Below the pieces are notes generated by a model. The model saw only the letters and a program-made list of their open reading frames with translations. It was not told the DNA's origin and ran no database searches. A stretch of DNA of 16,146 nt from Alphaproteobacteria bacterium UBA6178 (GTDB lineage Bacteria > Pseudomonadota > Alphaproteobacteria > Rickettsiales > UBA3002). Below are positions 1-8,076 of this stretch, in pieces. The stretch lies in the NCBI GenBank assembly GCA_002422205.1, contig DITS01000030.1, forward strand, positions 1 to 16,146. The letters are read 5' to 3'. Every line of letters starts with the position of its first letter. The first letter of the stretch is position 1. The translations under genes and the position numbers were made by a program.

Positions 1-1274
1 CCCATCACATTGGTCGGGTTGACGGCTTTGTCAGTCGAAATCTGCACCATCAGCGCCACCTTGGCATAGACGCAGGCATCGCAGACATGGCGCGTGCCGA
101 TGATATTGGTGAGGATGGCTTCTTCGGCATTACTCTCCGATAGCGGCACATGTTTAAGCGCCGCCGCATGAAACACCAAATCCGGCTGCTCTACCGCAAA
201 TATCATGCGGGTTTGTTCTTCATTGCGCACATCGGCGATGATGGCTTTGCGTGGCAAATCGGGGAAATGCTCGGCCAATTCGCGATCAATCGCGTATAAA
301 TTATATTCGCCCAGCTCAAACAAAATAATCCGCTGCGGGGCGAAGCTGGCAATCTGGCGCACCAGCTCCGAGCCGATCGAGCCGCCCGCGCCGGTTATCA
401 GCACGGCCTTACCCGCAATCATGCCACGCATCGCCTGACAATCGAGCGCATTTTGCGGGCGGCCTAAAATATCCTCCACCGCAATCGGCTGAATATCAAA
501 TTTGCTTTTATCGCCTCGCGTGAGGTCTGAAATTTGCGGCATGCGTGCTAAGGGAATCGCCTCGTCTTCGGCCACTTGTAGCAAATGGCGAATTTGCGCG
601 CCTTCCAAATGCGGGTCGGCAATAATCATCCGTTGCGGGGGAATATCCTTGCGGCGCAATTTGCGCAAAACGGTGCTGATTTCCTCGAGCTGCCCATAGA
701 CGCGCACATGGTGAATGCTGCGGCCAATCGTGGTCGGGTCCACGCCCACCAGCCCCACGACCCGATAGGCGAAAGACGGGCTGCGCATCGATTCGCGGAT
801 AAATAATTCGGCATCCGGCGTCGCGCCGATCAGCAGCACCGGCACCTGTTGGCCGCGTGGCAATTGCAGGCGGCGCTCATGCAATGCGCGATAGGCAAAA
901 CGCGGCGCACAGAGCAGCGCTAGCAATACCAACCACTGAATCACCGGTACCGAGCGCGGCAGCATTTCCAGCCGCGTGGTCATAAATAAGATGACATAAA
1001 ATAATATGATCGTGAGGGTTGCGATTTTGGTGACATCGGTAATATCGCGCAGCGACACATAGCGCCAAAGCCCGCGATAGCTGCGGCTGATAAGGGTGAG
1101 TATCAGCATCATCAGCGCACAGAGTATCATACCGTGCAGCCAGAAATCCTGCGCATGCCGCCACATGGCGTCGCCCCAGCGCAAATGCAGCGCCAGAATA
1201 AAGCTGAACGCAGCCATCACCGTATCATGCAGCACGGCAATCGGATTGCGTAAGACTCTAGGCGGCTTCAACAT
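1..1274 (-). CDS. WbpM/CapD/FlaA1-type polysaccharide biosynthesis protein (nucleotide-sugar dehydratase), C-terminus cut by window edge
   Basis: Membrane-anchored NDP-sugar 4,6-dehydratase/epimerase family (WbpM, CapD, PglF). It makes modified sugars such as UDP-4-keto-6-deoxy-GlcNAc for surface polysaccharide. I translated 424 codons by hand. The first ~130 residues hold four hydrophobic segments (about 13-31, 46-63, 84-98, 110-124), as in this family. A linker domain follows, then a Rossmann fold with TGAGGSIGSE at 294-303, HAAALKHVP at 369-377 and STDKAVNPTNVM at 413-424. The last motif is the catalytic stretch where Met replaces the usual SDR Tyr. About 200 C-terminal residues expected from family length lie beyond position 1. 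The ATG at 1274 was chosen because the N-terminus (LRNPIAVLHD) matches the family and because it overlaps the end of the upstream transferase by 17 bases, suggesting translational coupling; a weak CAGG lies upstream. Substrate and product cannot be told from sequence. Confidence 0.9.
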   Translation of the reverse strand, partial: MLKPPRVLRNPIAVLHDTVMAAFSFILALHLRWGDAMWRHAQDFWLHGMILCALMMLILTLISRSYRGLWRYVSLRDITDVTKIATLTIILFYVILFMTTRLEMLPRSVPVIQWLVLLALLCAPRFAYRALHERRLQLPRGQQVPVLLIGATPDAELFIRESMRSPSFAYRVVGLVGVDPTTIGRSIHHVRVYGQLEEISTVLRKLRRKDIPPQRMIIADPHLEGAQIRHLLQVAEDEAIPLARMPQISDLTRGDKSKFDIQPIAVEDILGRPQNALDCQAMRGMIAGKAVLITGAGGSIGSELVRQIASFAPQRIILFELGEYNLYAIDRELAEHFPDLPRKAIIADVRNEEQTRMIFAVEQPDLVFHAAALKHVPLSESNAEEAILTNIIGTRHVCDACVYAKVALMVQISTDKAVNPTNVM

Positions 1275-2262
1275 GAGCGACCTGCGGCGTGCCGCACAGG
1301 CGGGCAAAATAAATCAGCAATCCCGCCGTGGCCGCATAGGCTATGCCCAGCGCGATCAACGCATAAATCCCCTGCGTCACGCTGATGAACGCCAGCGCAA
1401 TCAGAAACACATTCAGCGTTAGGATTTTGCGGCTCACAAAGCGGTGCGAATAACCCGCACGCACCACGCGCTGGTAATAATGCTGCGAATGCGCCTGCCA
1501 GATTTTTTCGCGCCGCAGCAGGCGCTTGCCCAACACCAATGTCGCATCCATCAGGTAATAGGCGGGTAAAATCAGCGCCGCCTGCCAATGGCCGCTGGCG
1601 GCCAGCTTAAAGAGTAAATAGCCCATTAGCAGCCCCAGTGTCACGCTGCCCGCATCGCCCATAAAGGCATGCGCCGGATGGCGGTTAAGCGGCCAGAAAG
1701 CTGCAATCGCCGCCAGAATAATCACCGCGTCGATGGCGATATGGCGCGGCACATCAGGGATCAGCATGCCCAGCAGCATCAGGCCCATGCCGATAGAGCC
1801 GGTCTCCGTGAGGGTGAGCTCATCAATCCCGTCCATAAAATTATACAGATTGATAAACCACAACCACAATAAGCCCGTCACCAGTTGATCCAGCCAGAAG
1901 GGAAGCAAGCCCTGAAAGACCGGCGCATGAATGCTATCAACGGCGATAATCACCGCGATCATTTGAAAGCCGAAGCGTTTTAGCGCCGGCACCTCGCGGA
2001 TATCATCGATAAATGATACAATCAGCAAGCCGAAGGCTGGCCATAATATCGCGCCCGGCGCATTGGATACCAGCAAAAAGCCCAGCGCCATCAGCATAAA
2101 GGCAAAGCCGAATCCGGTCGGGATGGGGCTGGCATGATTGCTGCGCGCATTGGGATTGTCCAAAATGGCGTAGCGCTTTTGCACCTGCCACATAATGGTG
2201 AGCGCCAGCGCTGAGAAGAGGAAGCTGGAGAAAGCTAAAATAATGTAATAGGCAGTATGCAT
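1258..2262 (-). CDS. WbpL/WecA-type glycosyltransferase family 4 (undecaprenyl-phosphate sugar-1-phosphate transferase)
   Basis: Polytopic inner-membrane enzyme of the MraY/WecA/WbpL superfamily. It moves a sugar-1-phosphate from a UDP-sugar to undecaprenyl phosphate, the first lipid-linked step of O-antigen or capsule synthesis. In the 334-residue product I see about ten hydrophobic segments, DNPNARSNHASP at 35-46, the Mg-binding DD at 86-87 in FIDDIRE, NLYNFMDGID at 138-147, FMGDAGS at 200-206 and HSQHYYQR at 258-265. Two motifs are unusual: the stretch after the SNHxSPxP motif reads TGFG where relatives usually have RGGG, and DGID is followed by E rather than G. The open frame extends upstream to 2355, but that part overlaps mutL and is not hydrophobic. 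The ATG at 2262 opens directly into a membrane helix and lies 17 bases after the mutL stop; it has no clear Shine-Dalgarno. The next gene is WbpM-like, which mirrors the WbpL/WbpM pairing in polysaccharide loci. The sugar is unknown. Confidence 0.88.
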   Translation of the reverse strand: MHTAYYIILAFSSFLFSALALTIMWQVQKRYAILDNPNARSNHASPIPTGFGFAFMLMALGFLLVSNAPGAILWPAFGLLIVSFIDDIREVPALKRFGFQMIAVIIAVDSIHAPVFQGLLPFWLDQLVTGLLWLWFINLYNFMDGIDELTLTETGSIGMGLMLLGMLIPDVPRHIAIDAVIILAAIAAFWPLNRHPAHAFMGDAGSVTLGLLMGYLLFKLAASGHWQAALILPAYYLMDATLVLGKRLLRREKIWQAHSQHYYQRVVRAGYSHRFVSRKILTLNVFLIALAFISVTQGIYALIALGIAYAATAGLLIYFARLCGTPQVAHVEAA

Positions 2263-2279
2263 GCGCGCACTATAGCGAC

Positions 2280-4067
2280 TTATCCACGGCGGCCAAACAA
2301 TTTTTCGATATCGGCACGTTTCAGCTCCACATAGGTGGGGCGGCCATGGTTGCACTGGCCCGAATGCGGCGTGGCCTCCATCTGACGCAACAGCGCGTTC
2401 ATTTCATCGGCATTCAGCCTGCGACCCGCGCGCACACTGCCATGGCAGGCCATGGTCCCGCACACATGCTCCAGCTTATCGCGCAAGCTCAGCGCATCGC
2501 CGAATTCTTCGATATCATCGGCTAAATCACGTAACAGCCCCTGCACATCGACCTCACCCAGCAAAGCGGGCGTTTCGCGCACCAGTAATGCGCCGTCACC
2601 AAAGGCTTCAATCACCAGCCCCAGCTCGGCCAGTTCGGCCTCTCGCGCCAACAGCTGCGCGGCAGACTCTGCATCAAGTTCCACCACTTCGGGCATCAGC
2701 AGCGCCTGACGGGTGAGGCCGTGGGTGGCAATTTGCGCTTTCATACGCTCATAGACCAATCGCTCATGGGCTGCATGTTGATCGACAATCACCACCCCGT
2801 CGCGCGTTTGCGCCACAATATAGGTTTCATGCAGCTGCGCGCAGGCGGCACCGAGCGGGTAACTTGTCTGCGGCTGCGCTGCCGTTTCCGTCTCCGTGCG
2901 CGGAATCGGCGCAAATAATGCCGAGGCGCTTTCGGCAAATTGCGCCGCTGTGGCGCCGCCATGGCTGTAATGCGACGGATAAAAAGCCGAGGGGGCCGAG
3001 GGCAAAAAGGCCGTCTGTTCGCTGCGCATCGCGCCCAGCGCATCGAGCGCGACCGTGGTGCTGGCACGGTGTCCGGCTTCGGCCAGTGCGTGTTTCAGCG
3101 CGCCTAAAATCAGCCCGCGTACCATGCCGCTATCGCGGAAGCGCACTTCGGCTTTGGCGGGGTGCACATTGACATCGACCAGCTCGCTGGGCACATCCAG
3201 AAATAACACCACCACCGGATGACGGTCCCGCGCCAGAAAATCCTGATAGGCGGCGCGCACCACCCCCATCAGCAAACGGTCGCGCACGGGGCGGTTATTG
3301 ACGAATAAATATTGCGCCGACGAGGTGCCACGGCTGAAAGTCGGCACCGCCGCAAAGCCGCGCAACACAATCCCCTCGCGCTCACCCGCCACGGCCAGCG
3401 CATTATCGGCAAAAGCCTGCCCCATGATTTGTGCCTGCCTGCGTTGCGAGCATTCTGCGTCACTGCCTTGTTGCGCACTCACCTGCAATAATTTGCGCCC
3501 ATCGCTGTATAAGCTGAAGCCCACCTGCGGCCATGCCATGGCGAGCCGTTCCACCACTTCCTTGATGGCGCTGGTTTCGCTGCGGTCAGATTTCAAAAAT
3601 TTCAGCCGCGCTGGGGTGGCAAAAAACACATCGCGCACTTCGACGGTGGTGCCTTGCTCGCCTGCGGCGGGCGTCAACTCGCTCACCTGCCCGCCTTCCA
3701 CATTGATTTGCCATGCGTGGCTTTCCTCGGCGCTGCGGCTGGTGATGCTGAGGCGGCTGATCGAGCCGATCGATGGTAGCGCCTCACCGCGAAAGCCAAA
3801 GCTATGAATGCGCAGCAAATCATCATCAGGCAATTTCGAAGTGGCATGGCGCTGAATCGCCAGTTGCAATTCGTGGCGGTTCATGCCTTTGCCATTATCG
3901 CGAATTTGTATCAGAGTTTTGCCCGCTTGTTGCAGGCTGATTTCGATATGCGTCGCGCCCGCATCAATCGCGTTTTCGGCAAGCTCCTTGATCACCGAAG
4001 CGGGGCGCTCGATCACCTCGCCCGCTGCAATCTGATTGACCAGATTGGGCGGTAAAATCCGAATCAT
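2280..4067 (-). CDS. mutL: DNA mismatch repair protein MutL, endonuclease type
   Basis: MutL couples MutS mismatch recognition to strand incision and excision. The 595-residue product has a complete N-terminal GHKL ATPase: NQIAAGEV at 11-18, ELAENAIDAGA with catalytic E28 and Mg-binding N32, DNGKGM at 57-62, RHATSK at 73-78 and GFRGEAL at 91-97. A variable Ala/Ser-rich linker covers about 335-405. The C-terminal dimerisation domain carries the metal-dependent endonuclease signature DQHA-x2-E-x4-E (D429 to E440), plus ACHG (C541) and CNHGRP (C572). This is therefore the nicking type found in bacteria that lack MutH, not the E. coli type. Its ATG overlaps the pgi stop by four bases (ATGA), so translation is probably coupled. 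The length is normal for the family. Confidence 0.97.
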   Translation of the reverse strand: MIRILPPNLVNQIAAGEVIERPASVIKELAENAIDAGATHIEISLQQAGKTLIQIRDNGKGMNRHELQLAIQRHATSKLPDDDLLRIHSFGFRGEALPSIGSISRLSITSRSAEESHAWQINVEGGQVSELTPAAGEQGTTVEVRDVFFATPARLKFLKSDRSETSAIKEVVERLAMAWPQVGFSLYSDGRKLLQVSAQQGSDAECSQRRQAQIMGQAFADNALAVAGEREGIVLRGFAAVPTFSRGTSSAQYLFVNNRPVRDRLLMGVVRAAYQDFLARDRHPVVVLFLDVPSELVDVNVHPAKAEVRFRDSGMVRGLILGALKHALAEAGHRASTTVALDALGAMRSEQTAFLPSAPSAFYPSHYSHGGATAAQFAESASALFAPIPRTETETAAQPQTSYPLGAACAQLHETYIVAQTRDGVVIVDQHAAHERLVYERMKAQIATHGLTRQALLMPEVVELDAESAAQLLAREAELAELGLVIEAFGDGALLVRETPALLGEVDVQGLLRDLADDIEEFGDALSLRDKLEHVCGTMACHGSVRAGRRLNADEMNALLRQMEATPHSGQCNHGRPTYVELKRADIEKLFGRRG

Positions 4068-5287
4068 GCCGCCTCGCCCTGCAACAAGTAATCGCGTGCG
4101 AGTTGCTTGCCTTGTTCGACCGCCGGTTGGTCAAACGCATCCACGCCAATCAGCCGCGCACAGAGCATGGTTTCAATCATATAATGCATCAGCAGCGCGC
4201 CCAGCGTGTGCTCGTCGAGACGTTGCAATTCGAGAATGCGCAAGGGCAGTTTATGGCGCGTGAGCGTTTCGATGGTGCCATGTTGCAGCGAGGCCATCAC
4301 CTCGCCGGAGCGGCGGCCATGCAAATACTCAAACCCCGCCATGCCGCGCGTGTCGATGCGCGGGCCGTGGCCCGCATGCGGCAGGGTAATGAGGGTAAAT
4401 ATTTTGTCTTTCGGCCCATCCAGATACAGTTGCAACTGGCTATGCTGATCGGTTGCGCCCACGGCACGGATCGGGGTGGAGCCTTTGCCCTGCTTGCCGA
4501 GGCTCTCTGCCCAGAGCTGGCGATACCATGCGCCCAACACACTCAGCCGGTCGCAATAGGGCATCAGCACTGATAACGGATGCGTGCTCATATACGCCGC
4601 CTGCCATAACGCTCCGCCCAGCGGCGCGGGGCTGGCATCATGTAAACAGGATTGCATCACCTCACCGGCACCGGCGCGCAAGGCGGCAATATCCAGCCCC
4701 GCTACCGCCGCAGGCAACAGCCCCACGGCTGAGAGCACCGAATAACGCCCGCCTAAATTCGGCTCATGATCGAGCACGCTGATACCATATTGCTGCGCCA
4801 GTGTGCGCAAGGGGCGTTCACCCGGTTCGGTTATCACATGCACGCGCTGCGCCATGCCATCTACGCCCCATGCGCTTTCCAGCACGCTTAAACATAATAA
4901 TAGCTGCGTGATGGTTTCCACCGTGGTACCCGACTTGCTGATTGCCAGCACATGCCATTGCGCGCAATCCTCGCGCTGTAAAAATTGCTCCAGCGTGTGC
5001 GGGTCCATATTATCGCAAAAGCAAATCGGAAAAGGATCGTTCGACAGTGCGCACAGCGTTTGCGCACCCAGACTCGAGCCACCGGTTCCCAGCACCAGCA
5101 AGCCTTTCGACTGGCGGCGGATATCGCGGGCGATCTGCTCAATCTGGTCGATATCCTTTCGTTGCGCGGGCAGCTGTAACACCGGCAAATGCGTCGCTGC
5201 ATCGCGCAGCCAGCCCAGCGCGCCTGTTGCTTCGCTGGCGCTACCATCGGGTGCCGTGCCGCCCCGCCAATGCTGATGATAGCGCAT
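4064..5287 (-). CDS. pgi: Glucose-6-phosphate isomerase, short form
   Basis: Cytoplasmic enzyme that interconverts glucose-6-phosphate and fructose-6-phosphate in glycolysis and gluconeogenesis. The 407-residue product shows the two SIS-type sugar-phosphate sites, GTGGSSLGAQ at 67-76 and SKSGTTVET at 117-125. It also has the catalytic Glu in WAESLGKQGKG (E261), His in DQHSQ (H282) and Lys in VEQGK (K394). It is shorter than the ~550-residue E. coli enzyme and somewhat shorter than the ~450-residue Bacillus type, but all key residues are present. An in-frame ATG lies 15 bases upstream at 5302. I prefer 5287 because AAGGCGAG precedes it at good spacing and it falls one base after the stop of the upstream peptidase gene. 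It overlaps mutL by four bases. Why pgi sits between envelope peptidases and mutL is not explained by function. Confidence 0.94.
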   Translation of the reverse strand: MRYHQHWRGGTAPDGSASEATGALGWLRDAATHLPVLQLPAQRKDIDQIEQIARDIRRQSKGLLVLGTGGSSLGAQTLCALSNDPFPICFCDNMDPHTLEQFLQREDCAQWHVLAISKSGTTVETITQLLLCLSVLESAWGVDGMAQRVHVITEPGERPLRTLAQQYGISVLDHEPNLGGRYSVLSAVGLLPAAVAGLDIAALRAGAGEVMQSCLHDASPAPLGGALWQAAYMSTHPLSVLMPYCDRLSVLGAWYRQLWAESLGKQGKGSTPIRAVGATDQHSQLQLYLDGPKDKIFTLITLPHAGHGPRIDTRGMAGFEYLHGRRSGEVMASLQHGTIETLTRHKLPLRILELQRLDEHTLGALLMHYMIETMLCARLIGVDAFDQPAVEQGKQLARDYLLQGEAA

Positions 5288-5288
5288 G

Positions 5289-6617
5289 TTACTCGCCTTC
5301 ATCGGCGCTTATCCCGCCCAGCTTCACCACTTTCAGCTGATTGGTATCAAGCAGTCGCGCCGCGACTTTATTGATTTGTTCCACCGTGACGGCCTCAAAA
5401 TAGCTGTTGCGCTTATCCAGATAATCGCGGCCCAGCTCATAGCGTTGCATGGCCATCAGATAGGCAGCAATCGAGCTGCTATCATCCATATTCAGTGGGA
5501 ATGAGCCGGTGATATAACCAATCGCCGCATCACGCTCCGCCTCACTCACCCCGTCTTTGGCCATGGTGGCAAGGGATTCGTTGAAGGCGCTTAATGATTC
5601 TTTCACCTGCTCGCTGCGGGTGGCAAACACCGCCTGCCAGCTTTGCGCATAGTTGGAAACATTCAGCTCGCTTCCGGCATAATAAGCCAGCCCGCGACGG
5701 TCACGAATCGCATCGCTGAGTCGCGAGGTCAGGCCACTACCACCGAGAATATGATTCATCACATAAGCAGCATAATAATCGGGGTCGTCGCGCTTAATGC
5801 CTTGCGTAGCCACCATCACAATCGATTGCGGAATATCCATCGTCACTTCCCGCCACTGGCCTTTGCTATCAATCACAATATCATCCAGTGCGGGCTGGTG
5901 CGTAGCCTCTTTCGGCAAACTATCGAGCAGTTGGTTCAGCTCGCGTTTCAGCGTGCGTTTGTCGAGTGCACCCACTGCGCTGATGATCACACGGTCCTGT
6001 GTCAGCGCGGCTTTCAGATAGTCGTGTAAATCCTCGGCGGTGATTGCTTGCACACTCTCGGCTGTGCCAAAGGATGTGCGGGCGTAAGGATGATCGCCAT
6101 AGAGCATTTGCGCCAGCTCGCGCGAGGCGACATATTCGGGCGATTCCTGCGCACGGCGCAGCGACGCCAATTGCCGTGCTTTGGCCTCGCTCAGGCTGGC
6201 CTCGCTGAGTTGCGGATTCGATAGCGCCTCGCGCAGTAATGCAAATGCCTCGGCGCTATGTTCGCTCAGGCTGTAAATACCGATGACAAAATCATCGCGT
6301 TGCGCGTCCATGCTAATGCTGATCGCTTTTTCTTCGAGCGCCTGATGAAACTGCAATGCATTGCGGTCGCCTGCGCCTTCCATCAGCATGGCTGCCAGCA
6401 GGCTGGCGCGGCCTTGCGCATCGGTGCTATCGCCCGCCCAACCGGCCTGTTTAAATGCCAGCGTTACCTGCAAAACCGGCACGCTGTCATCGGCGACAAA
6501 CCATGCCTTCGTGTCATTCACCGCTATTTCCTGCACCTCCACCGCTTGCGCGGGCAGGCTCAGCAGGCAGCCGAGTGAGGCGAAAATACTCAGCCATTGT
6601 CTCATCGATTTATTCAT
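5289..6617 (-). CDS. M16-family peptidase-like protein, non-catalytic partner, exported
   Basis: Second of two tandem M16 (pitrilysin/insulinase superfamily) genes. The 442-residue product starts with a cleavable Sec signal peptide ending LPAQA, with likely cleavage after residue 25, so it should be periplasmic. The zinc motif HxxEH is missing: at the aligned place the protein reads SLLAA (72-76), so it cannot bind zinc in the usual way. The C-terminal half keeps the conserved Arg/Tyr substrate-binding pair in GGSGLTSRL (292-300, R299) and GLAYY (309-313). This is the known split of labour in heterodimeric M16 enzymes such as mitochondrial processing peptidase: one subunit has zinc, the other has the R/Y pair. 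The start at 6617 is set by a strong AGGAGG six bases upstream; the open frame runs further up to 6758 but only inside the preceding gene. It overlaps that gene by eight bases. Confidence 0.93.
   Translation of the reverse strand: MNKSMRQWLSIFASLGCLLSLPAQAVEVQEIAVNDTKAWFVADDSVPVLQVTLAFKQAGWAGDSTDAQGRASLLAAMLMEGAGDRNALQFHQALEEKAISISMDAQRDDFVIGIYSLSEHSAEAFALLREALSNPQLSEASLSEAKARQLASLRRAQESPEYVASRELAQMLYGDHPYARTSFGTAESVQAITAEDLHDYLKAALTQDRVIISAVGALDKRTLKRELNQLLDSLPKEATHQPALDDIVIDSKGQWREVTMDIPQSIVMVATQGIKRDDPDYYAAYVMNHILGGSGLTSRLSDAIRDRRGLAYYAGSELNVSNYAQSWQAVFATRSEQVKESLSAFNESLATMAKDGVSEAERDAAIGYITGSFPLNMDDSSSIAAYLMAMQRYELGRDYLDKRNSYFEAVTVEQINKVAARLLDTNQLKVVKLGGISADEGE
5292..5299 (-). promoter_or_regulatory. 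Ribosome binding site supporting the pgi start at 5287
   Basis: AAGGCGAG on the minus strand, with its AGG eight bases before the ATG at 5287, lies within the last codons of the upstream M16 gene. It favours 5287 over the in-frame ATG at 5302, whose upstream sequence has only a distant GGGA. Confidence 0.6.
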
Positions 6618-8043
6618 CGCCTGCCTCCTGCGCTGCGGGTTGTGGCTGCGTCTGGGTGGGCGCGGCATCCTGCGGGGGCAATAAATAGCCAGTGACCGAT
6701 TGCTCGATCCGCAGCACATGGCGTGCTGCGTCCTGCACTTGCTCAGCCGTGATCGCATCCACCAGCTGCGGCCATTTGGTGAAATAGCTCACATCGGCAC
6801 CGATGATGCGTAAATAGCCCACATATTGCGCAATCGGTTGCAGCCCGTCCCGCGCATAAATCGCGCTGGCTTTCAGCAGGGTTTTCGCCCGTTCCAAGGT
6901 GTGGTTATCAATCGGCTGGGCGGCGATGTCTTGCAGCAGCGCATCGACGGCTTGCGTAATCTGCGGCATGCTCACCCCCGGTGCGGGGGTAATGGCGATG
7001 GAAAAATCGCTCGGCCCACGGCTGAGGCCCGCATAATACGCGCTCGCCGAGGTGGCAATTTTTTGCTCCACCACCAGCGCCTGATAGAGGCGACTGGTTT
7101 TGCCATCGCCCAGCCAATAAGACAATGCCTGCAGCGGCATAGCGTGGCGGGTATCACCATTAACAAGGCTCGGCGCACTATAGATACGGCGCCATTGCGG
7201 TTGTTGTACCAGCGCATGACGCAAGGTTACTTCACGCGCGGCAATCGCTTGCGGTTCGCTCAGCCAGTTGCGTTTGGCCGGTTTGCGTGCGGGGATTACG
7301 CCGTAATATTGCTGCGCCAGCGGCTCCAGCTCGGCACGGGTAATATCCCCCGCGACGACCAAAAGCATATTGCCGGGATGGTAATAATACTCATAAAATT
7401 TGCGCGCATCCTCCAGGCTTAGCGCTTCCATTTCATGTTTCCAGCCGATCACGGGGATGCGGTAGGGATGGTGCAAAAATAACGTCGCCTGCATTTGTTC
7501 GCCAAGCATTGCAGCAGGGCGGTTATCAATCCGGCTGCGGCGCTCCTCGATAATCACTTCGCGCTCTTTTTCCCATTCATCGGCAGGAATGCTTAAATGC
7601 TGAAAGCGATCCGCTTCCATTTCCATCACCGTGGCCAGATGTTCGCGCGCAATATTGACGTAATAGCCGGTAAAATCACGGCCCGTAAACGCATTGTGAT
7701 TACCGCCGAGTTTTTCGATTTTACGCGAGAATTCACCGCTGGGCAGGTTCGGCGTGCCCTTAAACATCAGATGTTCGAGATAATGCGCAAGGCCGGATTT
7801 GCCGCGCGGGTCATCGGCGGCGCCAATATTCAGCCACAGCGTATGGCTAATCGCGGGCACGCGGTGATTAGGCACCAGCACCACTTCCATGCCGTTGCTC
7901 AGGCGGAAGCTTTCAATGTCGGGGCCACTATATTCTTTGTCCGATTCGCTTTTGGTTGTGCCAAGCCAACCTTGCTGCGCAGCCCATAGCGCGGCTGCCG
8001 CCAGCACGCCGACAATCAGCAATCCTATCAGTAATTTACGCAT
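6610..8043 (-). CDS. M16-family zinc metallopeptidase, catalytic subunit, membrane-anchored or exported
   Basis: First and catalytic member of the tandem M16 pair, 477 residues. The inverted zinc motif HYLEH is at 87-91, and the third ligand falls in VIIEERR (E166 or E167), about 75 residues later as in the family. The N-terminus has a hydrophobic stretch (about 4-22) with no convincing cleavage site, so it may be a membrane anchor with the catalytic part in the periplasm. The C-terminal tail is rich in Gln, Pro, Ala and Thr and looks disordered. The start at 8043 has AGGGGA five bases upstream. The substrate is unknown; exported bacterial M16 enzymes are thought to degrade peptides or misfolded envelope proteins. 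The tight overlap with the non-catalytic partner supports co-translation of a heterodimer. Confidence 0.94.
   Translation of the reverse strand: MRKLLIGLLIVGVLAAAALWAAQQGWLGTTKSESDKEYSGPDIESFRLSNGMEVVLVPNHRVPAISHTLWLNIGAADDPRGKSGLAHYLEHLMFKGTPNLPSGEFSRKIEKLGGNHNAFTGRDFTGYYVNIAREHLATVMEMEADRFQHLSIPADEWEKEREVIIEERRSRIDNRPAAMLGEQMQATLFLHHPYRIPVIGWKHEMEALSLEDARKFYEYYYHPGNMLLVVAGDITRAELEPLAQQYYGVIPARKPAKRNWLSEPQAIAAREVTLRHALVQQPQWRRIYSAPSLVNGDTRHAMPLQALSYWLGDGKTSRLYQALVVEQKIATSASAYYAGLSRGPSDFSIAITPAPGVSMPQITQAVDALLQDIAAQPIDNHTLERAKTLLKASAIYARDGLQPIAQYVGYLRIIGADVSYFTKWPQLVDAITAEQVQDAARHVLRIEQSVTGYLLPPQDAAPTQTQPQPAAQEAGDE
6624..6629 (-). promoter_or_regulatory. Ribosome binding site deciding the start of the non-catalytic M16 gene
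   Basis: A consensus AGGAGG on the minus strand lies six bases before the ATG at 6617, inside the last codons of the catalytic M16 gene. It argues against the longer open frame starting at 6758 and suggests the second subunit is translated efficiently in step with the first. Confidence 0.8.
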
Positions 8044-8076
8044 GATGTTCCCCTACTATTTCCGGTGCGCCGTGTC

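Noticed and set aside
1254..1258. GANTC (CcrM-type) site at the transferase/dehydratase junction
   Set aside because: A five-base motif is expected often by chance, and it is inside coding sequence, not in a promoter.
2003..2355. Upstream extension of the WbpL-like gene to 2355 and a 62-residue minus-strand frame at 2003-2191
   Set aside because: The extension overlaps mutL and lacks family similarity before the Met at 2262; the small frame is an out-of-frame shadow of the transferase.
3298..3807. 169-residue plus-strand open frame opposite mutL
   Set aside because: It lies wholly against the conserved MutL ATPase region and has low-complexity Ser/Ala/Arg composition; not a gene.
5289..6617. 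Pseudogene interpretation of the M16 gene lacking HxxEH
   Set aside because: The frame is intact with a signal peptide, strong ribosome site and conserved R/Y pair; loss of zinc ligands is normal for the partner subunit of M16 heterodimers.
6826..7422. 198-residue plus-strand open frame opposite the catalytic M16 gene
   Set aside because: Arg/Gln-rich composition, no domain and full overlap with a well-supported peptidase gene mark it as a shadow.
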